DNA from: Buttiauxella sp035271705
GTDB taxonomy: Bacteria; Pseudomonadota; Gammaproteobacteria; Enterobacterales; Enterobacteriaceae
Assembly (NCBI RefSeq): GCF_035271705.1
Contig: NZ_DATERI010000175.1
Coordinates: forward strand, 1-18,235
Direction: 5' to 3'
DNA: 18,235 nt
Shown: positions 6,964-14,845 of the stretch, in pieces
How the letters are laid out: every line of letters begins with the position of its first letter
How positions within the stretch are numbered: position 1 is the stretch's first letter
Program-made: the position numbers and the translations under genes
The notes under the pieces: model-generated
What the model was told of the DNA's origin: nothing
Seen by the model: only the letters and a program-made list of their open reading frames with translations
Databases searched by the model: none

Positions 6964-8145
6964 CTACGCTCTACGTTTAGTCGCCGAATCCATCCATACT
7001 GCCAGCAGCAAAATCGCCCCTTTTACGATGTACTGCCAGAACGTGGGCACATCCATCATGCTCATTCCGTTATCCAGAGAAGCCATGATAAACGCGCCCA
7101 TCACAGCACCGGCGACACTCCCCACTCCGCCCGCAAGGCTGGTGCCACCAATCACACATGCCGCGATAGCATCGAGTTCAGCAATGTTCCCCGCAGAAGG
7201 GGAGCCAGCGCCCAGACGTGAGCTGAGAATCAACCCGGCAATCGCCACCATGAGTCCATTGATGGCGAAAACCGCCAACTTGGTGCGTTCAACATTAATA
7301 CCAGACAGGCGCGCCGCTTCAATATTGCCGCCAATCGCATAAATACGCCGCCCAAATGCGGTGCGAGTCGCCATAAACATACCGGCCAGCAGTAATAACG
7401 ACAGGATTAGTACGGGTGTTGGCACGCCCCGGTAATCATTGAGTAACCAAATGGCCCCTAACACAATCACGGCTGTGATTGCCTGGCGCCCTACAACACC
7501 TGTCGATGCGGGTATTTCCAGCCCCAATGCCTGACGGCGGAGACGCATCCGCCATTGCCAGGCAACAAAAAAGACCAGCCCTAATGTGCCGATACCAAAG
7601 CCGATACCGTCCGGGAGATAACTTTGTCCGATTTGCGACATATCGACGCTGGTTGGCGAAACGGTGGTGCCGTTAGTAATGCCGATCAACACACCGCGAA
7701 ACGCCAACATTCCGGCGAGGGTGACAATAAAAGAAGGGACTTTGCGATAAGCCACCCACCAACCGTTCCATGCCCCCAGAACCAGGCCCAGAGCTAATGT
7801 CACAACGATAGTCAGTGGTAGTGGCCAACCTAACCAGACATCGAATATCGCCGCTACACCGCCCAGCAAGCCCATCATTGAGCCAACGGAAAGGTCAATT
7901 TCCGCCGAGATAATGACGAACACCATCCCTACTGCCAGAATTCCAGTGATAGCCGTCTGGCGTAGCAGGTTAGAGACGTTTCTGGCACTGAGGTAAGAAC
8001 CATCGGTAGTCCAGGTGAAGAACAGCATGATCGCCACAATCGCGGCAATCATGACAAAAACCTGAAAATTAAGCGCCCGCAATCCCGCAAAAGGCGAAGC
8101 CGTAGGTGCCGTGAGTTTCAGTTCAGACTGATTGGTTTTCGACAT
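6964..8145 (-). CDS. xylH: D-xylose ABC transporter permease XylH
   Basis: Inner-membrane permease subunit of the XylFGH xylose importer (BPD_transp_2/RbsC family). The 393-residue product equals E. coli XylH in length. Multiple hydrophobic segments run through the chain, starting with FVMIAAIVAIMLFFTW near residues 30-45. The family-conserved AEIDLSVGSMMGLLGG and AIAACVIGGTSLAGGVGS motifs are present. I took the ATG at 8145, because GAGGAG upstream is at ideal distance and E. coli starts at MSK; the GTG at 8154 sits within that Shine-Dalgarno. The gene starts 23 nt inside the end of xylG, so the two are translationally coupled. Confidence 0.97.
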   Translation of the reverse strand: MSKTNQSELKLTAPTASPFAGLRALNFQVFVMIAAIVAIMLFFTWTTDGSYLSARNVSNLLRQTAITGILAVGMVFVIISAEIDLSVGSMMGLLGGVAAIFDVWLGWPLPLTIVVTLALGLVLGAWNGWWVAYRKVPSFIVTLAGMLAFRGVLIGITNGTTVSPTSVDMSQIGQSYLPDGIGFGIGTLGLVFFVAWQWRMRLRRQALGLEIPASTGVVGRQAITAVIVLGAIWLLNDYRGVPTPVLILSLLLLAGMFMATRTAFGRRIYAIGGNIEAARLSGINVERTKLAVFAINGLMVAIAGLILSSRLGAGSPSAGNIAELDAIAACVIGGTSLAGGVGSVAGAVMGAFIMASLDNGMSMMDVPTFWQYIVKGAILLLAVWMDSATKRRA

Positions 8146-9664
8146 GCTTTTCACTCCTCAGTGCAGCTTCCATAACCTGCTCCTGGGTCAAATTGTTATT
8201 CATCAGATCAGCTTTGATGCGCCCTTCATGCATCACCAGCACTCTGTCACTCAGACCCAGCACTTCTGGTAATTCTGATGAGATAACAATGACCGCAATA
8301 CCTTGCTGCACCAGTTGGTTGATAAGTTTGTAGATTTCATATTTCGCGCCGATATCAATGCCACGCGTGGGTTCATCAAGAATCAGGATGCGGGGATTGA
8401 GCAGCAGACAACGCGCCAGAATCGCTTTTTGCTGATTGCCACCACTCAGGCGGCCAATAGACAGCTCGGGCGATGATGTTTTCACTTTTAGCCGCGCAAT
8501 TGATTGCAGAATGCAGTTAAATTCTGCGGCGTCATCAAGGTGAGTTAACGCTCCAGAAAACTGGCTTAGTGCGGCAAGCGTGATGTTTTGTCCTACCGCC
8601 ATAATCGGCACAATGCCATCTTTTTTGCGATCTTCAGGCACCATCGCAATACCATGCGCAATGGCTTGTTGGCAGCTACCAATGGAAACTTGTTGGTTAT
8701 CAATGAAAATCCGGCCTTCAGATTTGCCCGGCCAGACACCAAATAAACACTGCACCGCTTCGGTACGCCCCGCCCCCACTAACCCGGCAATGCCCAGAAT
8801 TTCGCCTTTATGCAGTGAAAACGAAACGTCGTTCACCCGTTTGATTTGGCGGTTTACCGGATGCCAGGCGGTAAGATGCTCAACACGAAGAATTTCATCG
8901 CCAATCTGGTGCGGTTCATTGGGGTAAAGAGCCGTCAGCTCGCGCCCAACCATCATGGTGATAATGTCTTCTTCACGCATCAGTGCCGCTTCGCGAGTGC
9001 CGATGTGTTTACCATCGCGGATAACACAGATGGTGTCGGAAATAGCTTTAACTTCATTGAGTTTGTGAGAGATATAAACACAGGCGATGCCGTGCGCTTG
9101 CAGGTCACGAATAATCCCCAACAACACCGCCGTTTCTTGCTCGGTTAACGAGGCGGTTGGTTCATCCAGAATGAGAAGACGCACCTGCTTATTCAATGCT
9201 TTGGCAATTTCGACCAGCTGTTGTTGCCCAAGCCCGAGCGACCCCACGCGAGTATCCGGGGAAATATTTAAGCTCACCTGTGCGAGCAATTTTTGGCAAC
9301 GGAGCGTCATGCTGTCGTAGTCCAACACGCCATGCCGTGACATCTCTGCACCGAGGAAAATATTCTCCAGCACCGTCAAATGCTTAACCAGCGCCAGCTC
9401 CTGGTGAATAATCGCAATACCTTTGCGCTCGGTATCGCGGATATGGCTCGCCTGGATTTTTTCTCCGGCAAACCAAATTTCACCCTCGTAGCTGCCAAAA
9501 GGATAAATACCGCACAAGACTTTCATCAGCGTGGATTTTCCGGAGCCGTTCTCGCCACAAAGCGACATCACTTCACCGGAATCAACTGACAAACTGACGC
9601 TATCAACCGCCTTCACAGCACCGAAGGTTTTAGTGATCTTTTTCATTTCCAACAAACAAGGCAT
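8123..9664 (-). CDS. xylG: D-xylose ABC transporter ATP-binding protein XylG
   Basis: Cytoplasmic ATPase of the xylose importer, with two fused ABC domains as in RbsA/AraG. The product is 513 residues, the same as E. coli. First domain: Walker A GENGSGKST (37-45), signature region LGLGQQQLVEI, Walker B LLILDEPTASL. Second domain: degenerate Walker A GLVGAGRTE, signature LSGGNQQKA, Walker B RILILDEPTRGID. The second P-loop lacks the usual GKS, which is normal for this family, where one site is catalytically weak. The ATG at 9664 has AAGGAG 6 nt upstream and matches the E. coli N-terminus (MPCLLEMKKITKTFG). It follows xylF by 58 bp and overlaps xylH by 23 nt. Confidence 0.97.
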   Translation of the reverse strand: MPCLLEMKKITKTFGAVKAVDSVSLSVDSGEVMSLCGENGSGKSTLMKVLCGIYPFGSYEGEIWFAGEKIQASHIRDTERKGIAIIHQELALVKHLTVLENIFLGAEMSRHGVLDYDSMTLRCQKLLAQVSLNISPDTRVGSLGLGQQQLVEIAKALNKQVRLLILDEPTASLTEQETAVLLGIIRDLQAHGIACVYISHKLNEVKAISDTICVIRDGKHIGTREAALMREEDIITMMVGRELTALYPNEPHQIGDEILRVEHLTAWHPVNRQIKRVNDVSFSLHKGEILGIAGLVGAGRTEAVQCLFGVWPGKSEGRIFIDNQQVSIGSCQQAIAHGIAMVPEDRKKDGIVPIMAVGQNITLAALSQFSGALTHLDDAAEFNCILQSIARLKVKTSSPELSIGRLSGGNQQKAILARCLLLNPRILILDEPTRGIDIGAKYEIYKLINQLVQQGIAVIVISSELPEVLGLSDRVLVMHEGRIKADLMNNNLTQEQVMEAALRSEKHVENQSV

Positions 9665-9694
9665 AGCGACTCCTTTACCTCTTTTAAGGGTATT

Positions 9695-9714
9695 GCCCGT
9701 GGTAAACCACGGGC
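9695..9714 (-). other. xylF-xylG intercistronic hairpin
   Basis: GCCCGTGG and CCACGGGC (9695-9702, 9707-9714) form a perfect 8-bp stem with a 4-nt loop in the 58-bp gap between xylF and xylG. On the minus strand no U-run follows. It is therefore more likely a 3' stability or processing element keeping xylF mRNA abundant than a terminator, as is common in operons encoding a periplasmic binding protein. Confidence 0.75.
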
Positions 9715-9722
9715 GCAGTAGG

Positions 9723-10721
9723 CTATAGCTCGTTCTTTTTGTGGAAACCGTCAGCCACAACCGTGCTGTCGATATTGGCTTTGTCGACTTCGATTGGCGT
9801 CAGAAGGCGTGAAGGGACATCTTTAACGCCGTTATTAAGAGAAGCATCAGAAGCGGGTTGTTTGCCTTCGCCTAATTCAACGGCAATTTCCGCTGCTGTA
9901 TTCGCAAGCTTGGTGATTGGCTTATAAACCGTCATGGTCTGCGTACCGGCAATAATACGTTTCACACCGGCTAAATCCGCGTCTTGCCCGGATATCGCGA
10001 CTTTACCCGCCAACCCTTGCGCACTCAGCGCCTGGATTGCCCCCCCTGCAGTGGCATCGTTTGATGCGACAACGGCATCAATTTTATTGTTATTCGCCGT
10101 CAGCGCATTTTCCATGATTTTCAATGCGTTTTCAGGTAACCAACCATCAGCCCATTGGTCGCCAACGACTTTTATTTTCCCGTTATCAATATACGGTTTT
10201 AATACTTTCATCTGCCCTGCACGGAATAACTTCGCATTATTATCAACCGGTGAGCCACCCATCAAGAAATAATTACCAGAAGGCACTTTGTTAACAATAC
10301 TTTGCGCCTGAAGCTCACCGACCTTTTCATTATCAAAAGAAATATAATAATCAATATCTGCATTATTAATCATGCGATCATAAGCTAATACTTTTATCCC
10401 TTCTCTTTTGGCTTCAGCAATCACGTTGCTTAATACCTGGCCGTTATACGGAATAATGACCAGAACATCGACGCCACGGTTGATCATGTTTTCTATTTGC
10501 GAAATTTGTGTTTCTTCGCTGCCGTTAGCGGACTGAACAAAGACTTCCGCACCCAAAGACTCGGCTTTTTTAACAAAGATATCGCGGTCTTTCTGCCAGC
10601 GTTCAAGACGCAGGTCATCAATTGCCATGCCAATTTTGACTTCTTTGGCGATACTGCAGGCGCTGGTGAGTACGAGTGAGGCACACAATGTGAGTAAGAA
10701 GTTCTTAATCTTCATTTTCAT
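9723..10721 (-). CDS. xylF: D-xylose periplasmic binding protein XylF
   Basis: Periplasmic receptor that delivers D-xylose to XylGH (type I periplasmic binding fold, Peripla_BP_4). The mature domain starts KEVKIGMAIDDLRLERWQKD and matches E. coli XylF throughout, including NGSEETQISQIENMINRGVD, MGGSPVDNNAK and VVASNDATAGGAIQALSAQG. The signal peptide is about 25 residues. Two in-frame ATGs, 10721 and 10715, are possible. I chose 10721 (332 aa) because AGG lies 9 nt upstream; E. coli starts at the equivalent of 10715 (330 aa). The signal peptide ends LTSACSIA, so it contains a lipobox-like cysteine that I do not recall in E. coli. It is the first gene of xylFGH, divergent from xylA. Confidence 0.96.
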   Translation of the reverse strand: MKMKIKNFLLTLCASLVLTSACSIAKEVKIGMAIDDLRLERWQKDRDIFVKKAESLGAEVFVQSANGSEETQISQIENMINRGVDVLVIIPYNGQVLSNVIAEAKREGIKVLAYDRMINNADIDYYISFDNEKVGELQAQSIVNKVPSGNYFLMGGSPVDNNAKLFRAGQMKVLKPYIDNGKIKVVGDQWADGWLPENALKIMENALTANNNKIDAVVASNDATAGGAIQALSAQGLAGKVAISGQDADLAGVKRIIAGTQTMTVYKPITKLANTAAEIAVELGEGKQPASDASLNNGVKDVPSRLLTPIEVDKANIDSTVVADGFHKKNEL

Positions 10722-10816
10722 CTTTTTATACCTGTGTAGGGTGGGATAAATCGGATTAAAAATTATTAACATCTGTTGAACGGATAGAATTGTTGTCTGT
10801 GAATGCGAATCCAGCA

Positions 10817-10868
10817 ATTACAGATTTTTATCTTCCCATTATGTTTTTTGGTTTAATTATGAATTTAT
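10817..10868 (-). promoter_or_regulatory. xylF promoter and XylR operator region
   Basis: The stretch GCAATTACAGATTTTTATCT (10814-10833) and the following TTTTTTGGTTTAATTATGAA region closely match the E. coli xylF-side XylR site I remember. On the minus strand TGTAAT (10822-10817) is the likely -10 box. Exact operator borders are inferred by alignment. Confidence 0.6.
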
Positions 10869-10962
10869 GATGGGGATCTGATTTTCATTTAATAAAACCA
10901 CTCATTGCAATATTTACTGGAATAACCCTCGAGACATTTAATTCATTATTTTTAGCTTTTTT

Positions 10963-10978
10963 TGCGAGGCAGCGCACA
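10963..10978. promoter_or_regulatory. CRP site of the xyl divergon
   Basis: TGCGA-GGCAGC-GCACA matches the two-half-site layout of CRP (TGTGA-N6-TCACA) and corresponds to the CRP site in the centre of the E. coli xylA/xylF region. It explains expected glucose repression of both operons. Confidence 0.75.
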
Positions 10979-10980
10979 TT

Positions 10981-11024
10981 TGAGCATTCTCTTAATCGCA
11001 GTGTGAAATAACGTAATTGAGCAA
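10981..11024 (+). promoter_or_regulatory. xylA promoter and XylR operator region
   Basis: GTGTGAAATAACGTAATTGA (11001-11020) is the counterpart of the E. coli xylA promoter, whose -10 differs at one base. The -10 here is CGTAAT at 11012-11017, so transcription should start near 11024. The upstream bases back to about 10981 should hold the XylR half-sites. The start site is inferred from the E. coli arrangement. Confidence 0.6.
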
Positions 11025-11067
11025 ACTCCAGGGAAAATACAGGATGGTTAGAGAATCGCTTATTTGC

Positions 11068-11194
11068 TAAACCCAAAAGATTTCGAGATGCAGGAAGGCA
11101 GCAAAAGAGTGAATCCCGATGAGCTTACTTGAGTAAGTGATTCGGGTGAGCGAGAGCCGCTAACGCACAGGCAACTTGAAAGATTATGGGTATA
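11068..11194 (+). repeat. ERIC element 1, in the xylA 5' leader
   Basis: A 127-bp intergenic palindrome matching ERIC. It has left arm TTTCGAGATGCAGGAAGGCAG, centre GTGAATCCCGATGAGCTTAC and GTAAGTGATTCGGGTGAGCG, right arm GGCAACTTGAA, and terminal GGGTATA. It lies between the inferred xylA start of transcription and the xylA Shine-Dalgarno, ending 24 nt before the ATG, so it should be transcribed as part of the leader. Confidence 0.9.
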
Positions 11195-11218
11195 TTTCCC
11201 CTGATCACGGAGTCAATC

Positions 11219-12541
11219 ATGCAAACCTATTTCGACCAACTTGAACGTGTACGTTTTGAAGGCCCTAAAACCGCTAACCCGCTGGCATTTCGTCACTACA
11301 ATCCAGAAGAAATCGTGCTGGGCAAACGCATGGAAGAGCACCTGCGCTTTGCCGCGTGTTACTGGCATAACTTCTGCTGGAACGGTGCAGATATGTTTGG
11401 TGCCGGTTCTTTTGAACGTCCGTGGCAGCAAGCAGGTGACGCACTAGGTTTGGCAAAACTGAAAGCTGATGTTGCCTTCGAGTTCTTCCACAAACTGAAT
11501 GTTCCGTATTACTGCTTCCACGATGTGGACGTCTCACCAGAAGGCGCGTCACTGAAAGAGTACCTGAATAACTTCGCGAAAATGACCGAAGTGCTGGCGC
11601 AAAAGCAGCAGGAAAGCGGCGTGAAATTGTTGTGGGGTACCGCCAACTGCTTTACCAACCCTCGTTATGGTGCGGGTGCTGCGACCAGTCCAGATCCAGA
11701 AGTCTTCTCCTGGGCGGCAACGCAAGTCGTTACCGCGATGAATGCGACTCACCAGTTGGGTGGAGAAAACTATGTGCTGTGGGGTGGCCGTGAAGGCTAC
11801 GAATCACTGCTCAATACCGATTTGCGCCAGGAGCGTGAGCAAATTGGCCGCTTCTTGCAGATGGTGGTTGAACACAAACACAAAATTGGTTTCCGCGGCA
11901 CGTTGCTCATCGAGCCTAAACCACAAGAGCCGACCAAGCATCAGTACGATTACGATGTTGCTACAGTCTACGGTTTCCTGAAGCAGTTTGGCCTGGAAAA
12001 AGAGATCAAAGTAAACATTGAAGCGAACCACGCGACACTCGCGGGTCACTCGTTCCATCACGAAATCGCCAGCGCCATTGCGTTGGGTATCTTCGGTTCT
12101 GTCGATGCCAACCGTGGCGACCCGCAATTGGGTTGGGATACAGACCAGTTCCCGAACAGCGTGGAAGAAAACTCACTGGTGATGTACGAAATTCTGAAAG
12201 CAGGTGGTTTCACCACTGGCGGCCTGAACTTTGACGCCAAAGTCCGTCGTCAAAGCACCGATAAGTATGACCTGTTCCATGGTCACATTGGTGCCATGGA
12301 TGTGATGGCGCTGTCGCTGAAAATTGCCGCACGCATGATTGAAGATGGCGAGCTGGATAAACGTGTTGCGAAGCGTTATGCCGGTTGGAATGGTGAACTT
12401 GGCCAGCAAATTCTGAAAGGGCAAATGTCACTTTCACAAATTGCGCAGTACGCTGAACAACATAACCTGAATCCACAGCATCAGAGCGGACGTCAGGAAT
12501 TACTGGAAAACCTGGTGAATCATTATCTGTTCGATAGATAA
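11219..12541 (+). CDS. xylA: Xylose isomerase
   Basis: Cytoplasmic metal-dependent enzyme converting D-xylose to D-xylulose. The 440-residue product is the same length as E. coli XylA. All catalytic and metal residues are in register: H101 and D104 in FHDVD, E232 in LLIEPKP, E268 and H271 in IEANH, D296 in GSVDANRGD, D307 and D309 in WDTDQFP, D339 in NFDAK. The ATG at 11219 follows GGAG at 6 nt and gives the E. coli-like MQTYFDQLERVR. An in-frame ATG at 11186, inside ERIC 1, would add 11 residues but has no clear ribosome site. First gene of xylAB, divergent from xylF and controlled by XylR and CRP. Confidence 0.98.
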   Translation: MQTYFDQLERVRFEGPKTANPLAFRHYNPEEIVLGKRMEEHLRFAACYWHNFCWNGADMFGAGSFERPWQQAGDALGLAKLKADVAFEFFHKLNVPYYCFHDVDVSPEGASLKEYLNNFAKMTEVLAQKQQESGVKLLWGTANCFTNPRYGAGAATSPDPEVFSWAATQVVTAMNATHQLGGENYVLWGGREGYESLLNTDLRQEREQIGRFLQMVVEHKHKIGFRGTLLIEPKPQEPTKHQYDYDVATVYGFLKQFGLEKEIKVNIEANHATLAGHSFHHEIASAIALGIFGSVDANRGDPQLGWDTDQFPNSVEENSLVMYEILKAGGFTTGGLNFDAKVRRQSTDKYDLFHGHIGAMDVMALSLKIAARMIEDGELDKRVAKRYAGWNGELGQQILKGQMSLSQIAQYAEQHNLNPQHQSGRQELLENLVNHYLFDR

Positions 12542-12576
12542 ATTTAAGCCCAGGTCTGGAAGGACCACCTGCAGCG

Positions 12577-12703
12577 AATGCCCTAAATAATTCGAGTTGC
12601 AGGTAGGCGGCAAAGGCTCGAATCCCCAGGAGCTGACATCAGTAAGTGACTGGGGTGAAATCCTGCAGCCAACATCCCTGCAATTTGAAGAATGACGGGT
12701 ATA
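12577..12703 (+). repeat. ERIC element 2, between xylA and xylB
   Basis: A 127-bp ERIC copy, the one closest to the consensus I remember. It has CCCTAAATAATTCGAGTTGC, GAATCCCCAGGAGCTGAC, AGTAAGTGACTGGGGTGAAA, and right end CCTGCAATTTGAAGAATGAC followed by GGGTATA. It fills most of the 176-bp xylA-xylB gap and abuts the xylB Shine-Dalgarno. It is co-transcribed with the operon and can fold as a long hairpin in the mRNA. Confidence 0.93.
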
Positions 12704-12717
12704 TAAGGAACGACACT

Positions 12718-14172
12718 ATGTACATTGGAATCGATCTGGGCACATCGGGTGTTAAAGCGATTTTACTCGGAGAGCAAGGCGAGGTGCTGGCTACGTGCAC
12801 TGAAACGCTGACTGTGTCACGTCCGCATCCGTTATGGTCAGAGCAAGATCCAGAGCACTGGTGGCAAGCAACCGACCGTGCAATGAAAGCACTCGGCGAG
12901 CAGCATTCGCTTAAAGATGTGAAAGCGGTGGGGATTGCTGGGCAGATGCACGGTGCAACACTGCTCGATAGCCAGCAGAACGTTTTACGCCCGGCGATTT
13001 TATGGAATGACGGTCGCTGTGCAGAAGAGTGCGCCTTGCTGGAAGCAAGCGTACCCGAATCACGCGACATTACCGGCAACTTGATGATGCCGGGCTTTAC
13101 CGCACCAAAACTGTTGTGGGTACAACGCCATGAGCCTGAGGTTTTCGCAAAAATCGATAAAGTCCTGTTACCGAAGGATTACCTGCGACTGCGTATGAGC
13201 GGCGTTTTTGCCAGCGATATGTCCGATGCCGCAGGCACCATGTGGCTGGATGTCGCAAAGCGAGACTGGAGCGACAAAATGCTCGATGCGTGCCAGTTGA
13301 GCCGCAAGCAAATGCCGGATTTATTCGAAGGCTGTGAAATGACTGGCACGTTGAAAGCAGACGTTGCTCAGGCATGGAATATGCCCGCAGTGCCGGTTGT
13401 TGCAGGTGGTGGCGATAATGCCGCTGGTGCTGTAGGTGTCGGCATGATGGATATTGGGCAAGCGATGTTATCGCTGGGTACTTCGGGAGTTTACTTCGCA
13501 GTCAGCGATGGTTTCCGCAGTAAACCGGAAAGTGCCGTCCACAGCTTCTGTCACGCGTTGCCCCATCGTTGGCATCTCATGTCGGTGATGCTCAGTGCTG
13601 CATCGTGTCTCGATTGGGCAGCAAAATTGACGGGTCTGGGTAGCGTTCCGGCACTGCTGGCCGCCGCCGAAAATTCTAATCAAGATGCAGGCGATGTCTG
13701 GTTCTTGCCTTATCTGTCTGGCGAGCGCACTCCGCACAATAATCCGCAGGCAAAAGGTGTTTTCTTTGGTCTGACACATCAGCATGGGCCAGCAGAACTC
13801 GCTCGTGCGGTGCTGGAAGGTGTAGGTTATGCACTCGCGGATGGAATGGATGTCGTGCATTCCTGCGGTGTAACGCCACAAAGTGTCACGCTAATTGGGG
13901 GGGGAGCGCGTAGCCCGTTCTGGCGGCAGATGCTGGCAGATATCAGTGGGCAAACGCTGGATTATCGCACCGGAGGGGATGTCGGCCCGGCACTTGGTGC
14001 GGCACGTCTGGCACAAATCGCGATGTCACCGCATAAATCACTACATGACCTGCTTCCGCAGTTATCGCTTGAGCAACAACATAAGCCTGACATGGCTCGC
14101 CATGAGCAATATAAAACGCGTCGCAAAGTGTTTAACCAGATTTATCAGCAGCTATTGCCGTTGATGTCGTGA
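12718..14172 (+). CDS. xylB: Xylulokinase
   Basis: Cytoplasmic FGGY-family kinase that phosphorylates D-xylulose to xylulose-5-phosphate, feeding the pentose phosphate pathway. The product is 484 residues, as in E. coli. It starts MYIGIDLGTSGVKAILL, with the ATP phosphate-binding loop and D6. H78 in QMHGATLLD contacts substrate, and the catalytic base is D233 in GGGDNAAGAVG. The FGGY-type C-terminal motif GVGYALADGMDV and the second phosphate motif LIGGGARSPFW are present. The ATG at 12718 has TAAGGA at 8-nt spacing; an in-frame ATG at 12646 inside ERIC 2 is unlikely. Second gene of xylAB, followed by a terminator. Confidence 0.98.
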   Translation: MYIGIDLGTSGVKAILLGEQGEVLATCTETLTVSRPHPLWSEQDPEHWWQATDRAMKALGEQHSLKDVKAVGIAGQMHGATLLDSQQNVLRPAILWNDGRCAEECALLEASVPESRDITGNLMMPGFTAPKLLWVQRHEPEVFAKIDKVLLPKDYLRLRMSGVFASDMSDAAGTMWLDVAKRDWSDKMLDACQLSRKQMPDLFEGCEMTGTLKADVAQAWNMPAVPVVAGGGDNAAGAVGVGMMDIGQAMLSLGTSGVYFAVSDGFRSKPESAVHSFCHALPHRWHLMSVMLSAASCLDWAAKLTGLGSVPALLAAAENSNQDAGDVWFLPYLSGERTPHNNPQAKGVFFGLTHQHGPAELARAVLEGVGYALADGMDVVHSCGVTPQSVTLIGGGARSPFWRQMLADISGQTLDYRTGGDVGPALGAARLAQIAMSPHKSLHDLLPQLSLEQQHKPDMARHEQYKTRRKVFNQIYQQLLPLMS

Positions 14173-14199
14173 GTTTTCTAATGCCGTGAGTTTAAAGCA

Positions 14200-14231
14200 A
14201 TGAAGGCGTGTATCTGCGCCTTCATCTTTAC
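14200..14231. terminator. Terminator between xylB and gntK
   Basis: ATGAAGGCG (14200-14208) and CGCCTTCAT (14217-14225) form a perfect 9-bp stem with an 8-nt loop, followed by CTTTAC on the plus strand. The T-run is short on both sides. It lies between convergent xylB and gntK and probably serves both. No gene is seen in the remaining 14173-14286. Confidence 0.75.
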
Positions 14232-14286
14232 AACAGCACCCGTAAAACCTAACCAACCGCAGTTAAAACAAGTCCTCATGTACTGA

Positions 14287-14817
14287 CTACATACGGCCTT
14301 TATTGATAGCGTCAATAGTGCTGGCGACTACGTTTTCAAGCGATTGATTAATATCCACCACCAGCACATCCGCTTCGTCAGACTTAGGTTCTTGCAGCGC
14401 TTCAAACTGAGTCACCAACATCTGCGTTTTAAAGAAGTGGCCTTTACGCGCTTTCAGGCGGTTTTCAATGACCTCGAAATCGCCTTTCATGTAGATGAAG
14501 GACAGATTCGGATTACCGTCACGTAATTGGTCGCGATAAACTTTTTTCAGTGCGGAACAAACAATCAGGGAGACTTTGTTGGTGCGCTGCATGGCGAATG
14601 CCGCATCGTTTAATGCTTGCAGCCATGGCTTGCGATCTTCATCGTTGAGCGGCTCACCGGAAGCCATTTTCATGATATTGCAACGTGGGTGCAGGAAGTC
14701 GCCGTCAAGAAACGCCGCATTGAGTTGGTGTGCAACTTCACTTGCAACAGCAGATTTACCGCTGCCAGAGACGCCCATCAGGACGTAAATATGGTGGTCA
14801 TGGTTAGTAATGCTCAT
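14287..14817 (-). CDS. gntK: Gluconate kinase (thermoresistant type)
   Basis: Cytoplasmic P-loop kinase making 6-phosphogluconate from gluconate, the entry to the Entner-Doudoroff and pentose phosphate routes. The product is 176 residues against 175 in E. coli GntK. The Walker A motif GVSGSGKS is at 15-22, followed by FLDGDFLHP and the family segment KMASGEPLNDEDRKPWL. Residues 45-50 read RCNIMK where I recall RRNIEK in E. coli, a small local difference. The ATG at 14817 has GGAG 8 nt upstream. Two palindromic GntR operators lie 29-55 nt upstream of the start. In E. coli gntK is followed by the permease gene gntU; here gntK is followed directly by the xylB terminator, so gntU is missing from this locus. 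Confidence 0.97.
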   Translation of the reverse strand: MSITNHDHHIYVLMGVSGSGKSAVASEVAHQLNAAFLDGDFLHPRCNIMKMASGEPLNDEDRKPWLQALNDAAFAMQRTNKVSLIVCSALKKVYRDQLRDGNPNLSFIYMKGDFEVIENRLKARKGHFFKTQMLVTQFEALQEPKSDEADVLVVDINQSLENVVASTIDAINKGRM

Positions 14818-14845
14818 AGCGTAGCTCCGACTGGCATTTATGGTT

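Larger units (their letters stand above)
10722..11218. promoter_or_regulatory. xylF/xylA divergent control region with an ERIC insertion
   Basis: A 497-bp gap between the divergent xylF and xylA. From left to right it holds the xylF leader, the xylF promoter and XylR site (about 10817-10868), an AT-rich spacer, a CRP site (10963-10978), the xylA promoter with XylR site (about 10981-11024), ERIC element 1 (11068-11194) and the xylA Shine-Dalgarno (GGAG, 11209-11212). From memory, positions from about 10810 to 11030 align with the E. coli xyl intergenic region, whereas the ERIC has no counterpart there. Confidence 0.85.

Noticed and set aside
11068..11194. ERIC 1 as a possible CRISPR or sRNA locus
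   Set aside because: The internal inverted symmetry and 127-bp length match ERIC. There are no short regularly spaced direct repeats and no separate promoter is evident.
11186..11218. Upstream in-frame start for xylA inside ERIC 1
   Set aside because: The ATG at 11219 has the proper GGAG and the family N-terminus; the upstream ATG lies in repeat sequence without a good ribosome site.
12646..12717. Upstream in-frame start for xylB inside ERIC 2
   Set aside because: The 24 added residues are ERIC-derived and would displace the FGGY N-terminal motif; TAAGGA supports 12718.
13468..13881. 137-residue minus-strand frame inside xylB
   Set aside because: Antisense shadow of a complete, well-conserved xylulokinase gene.
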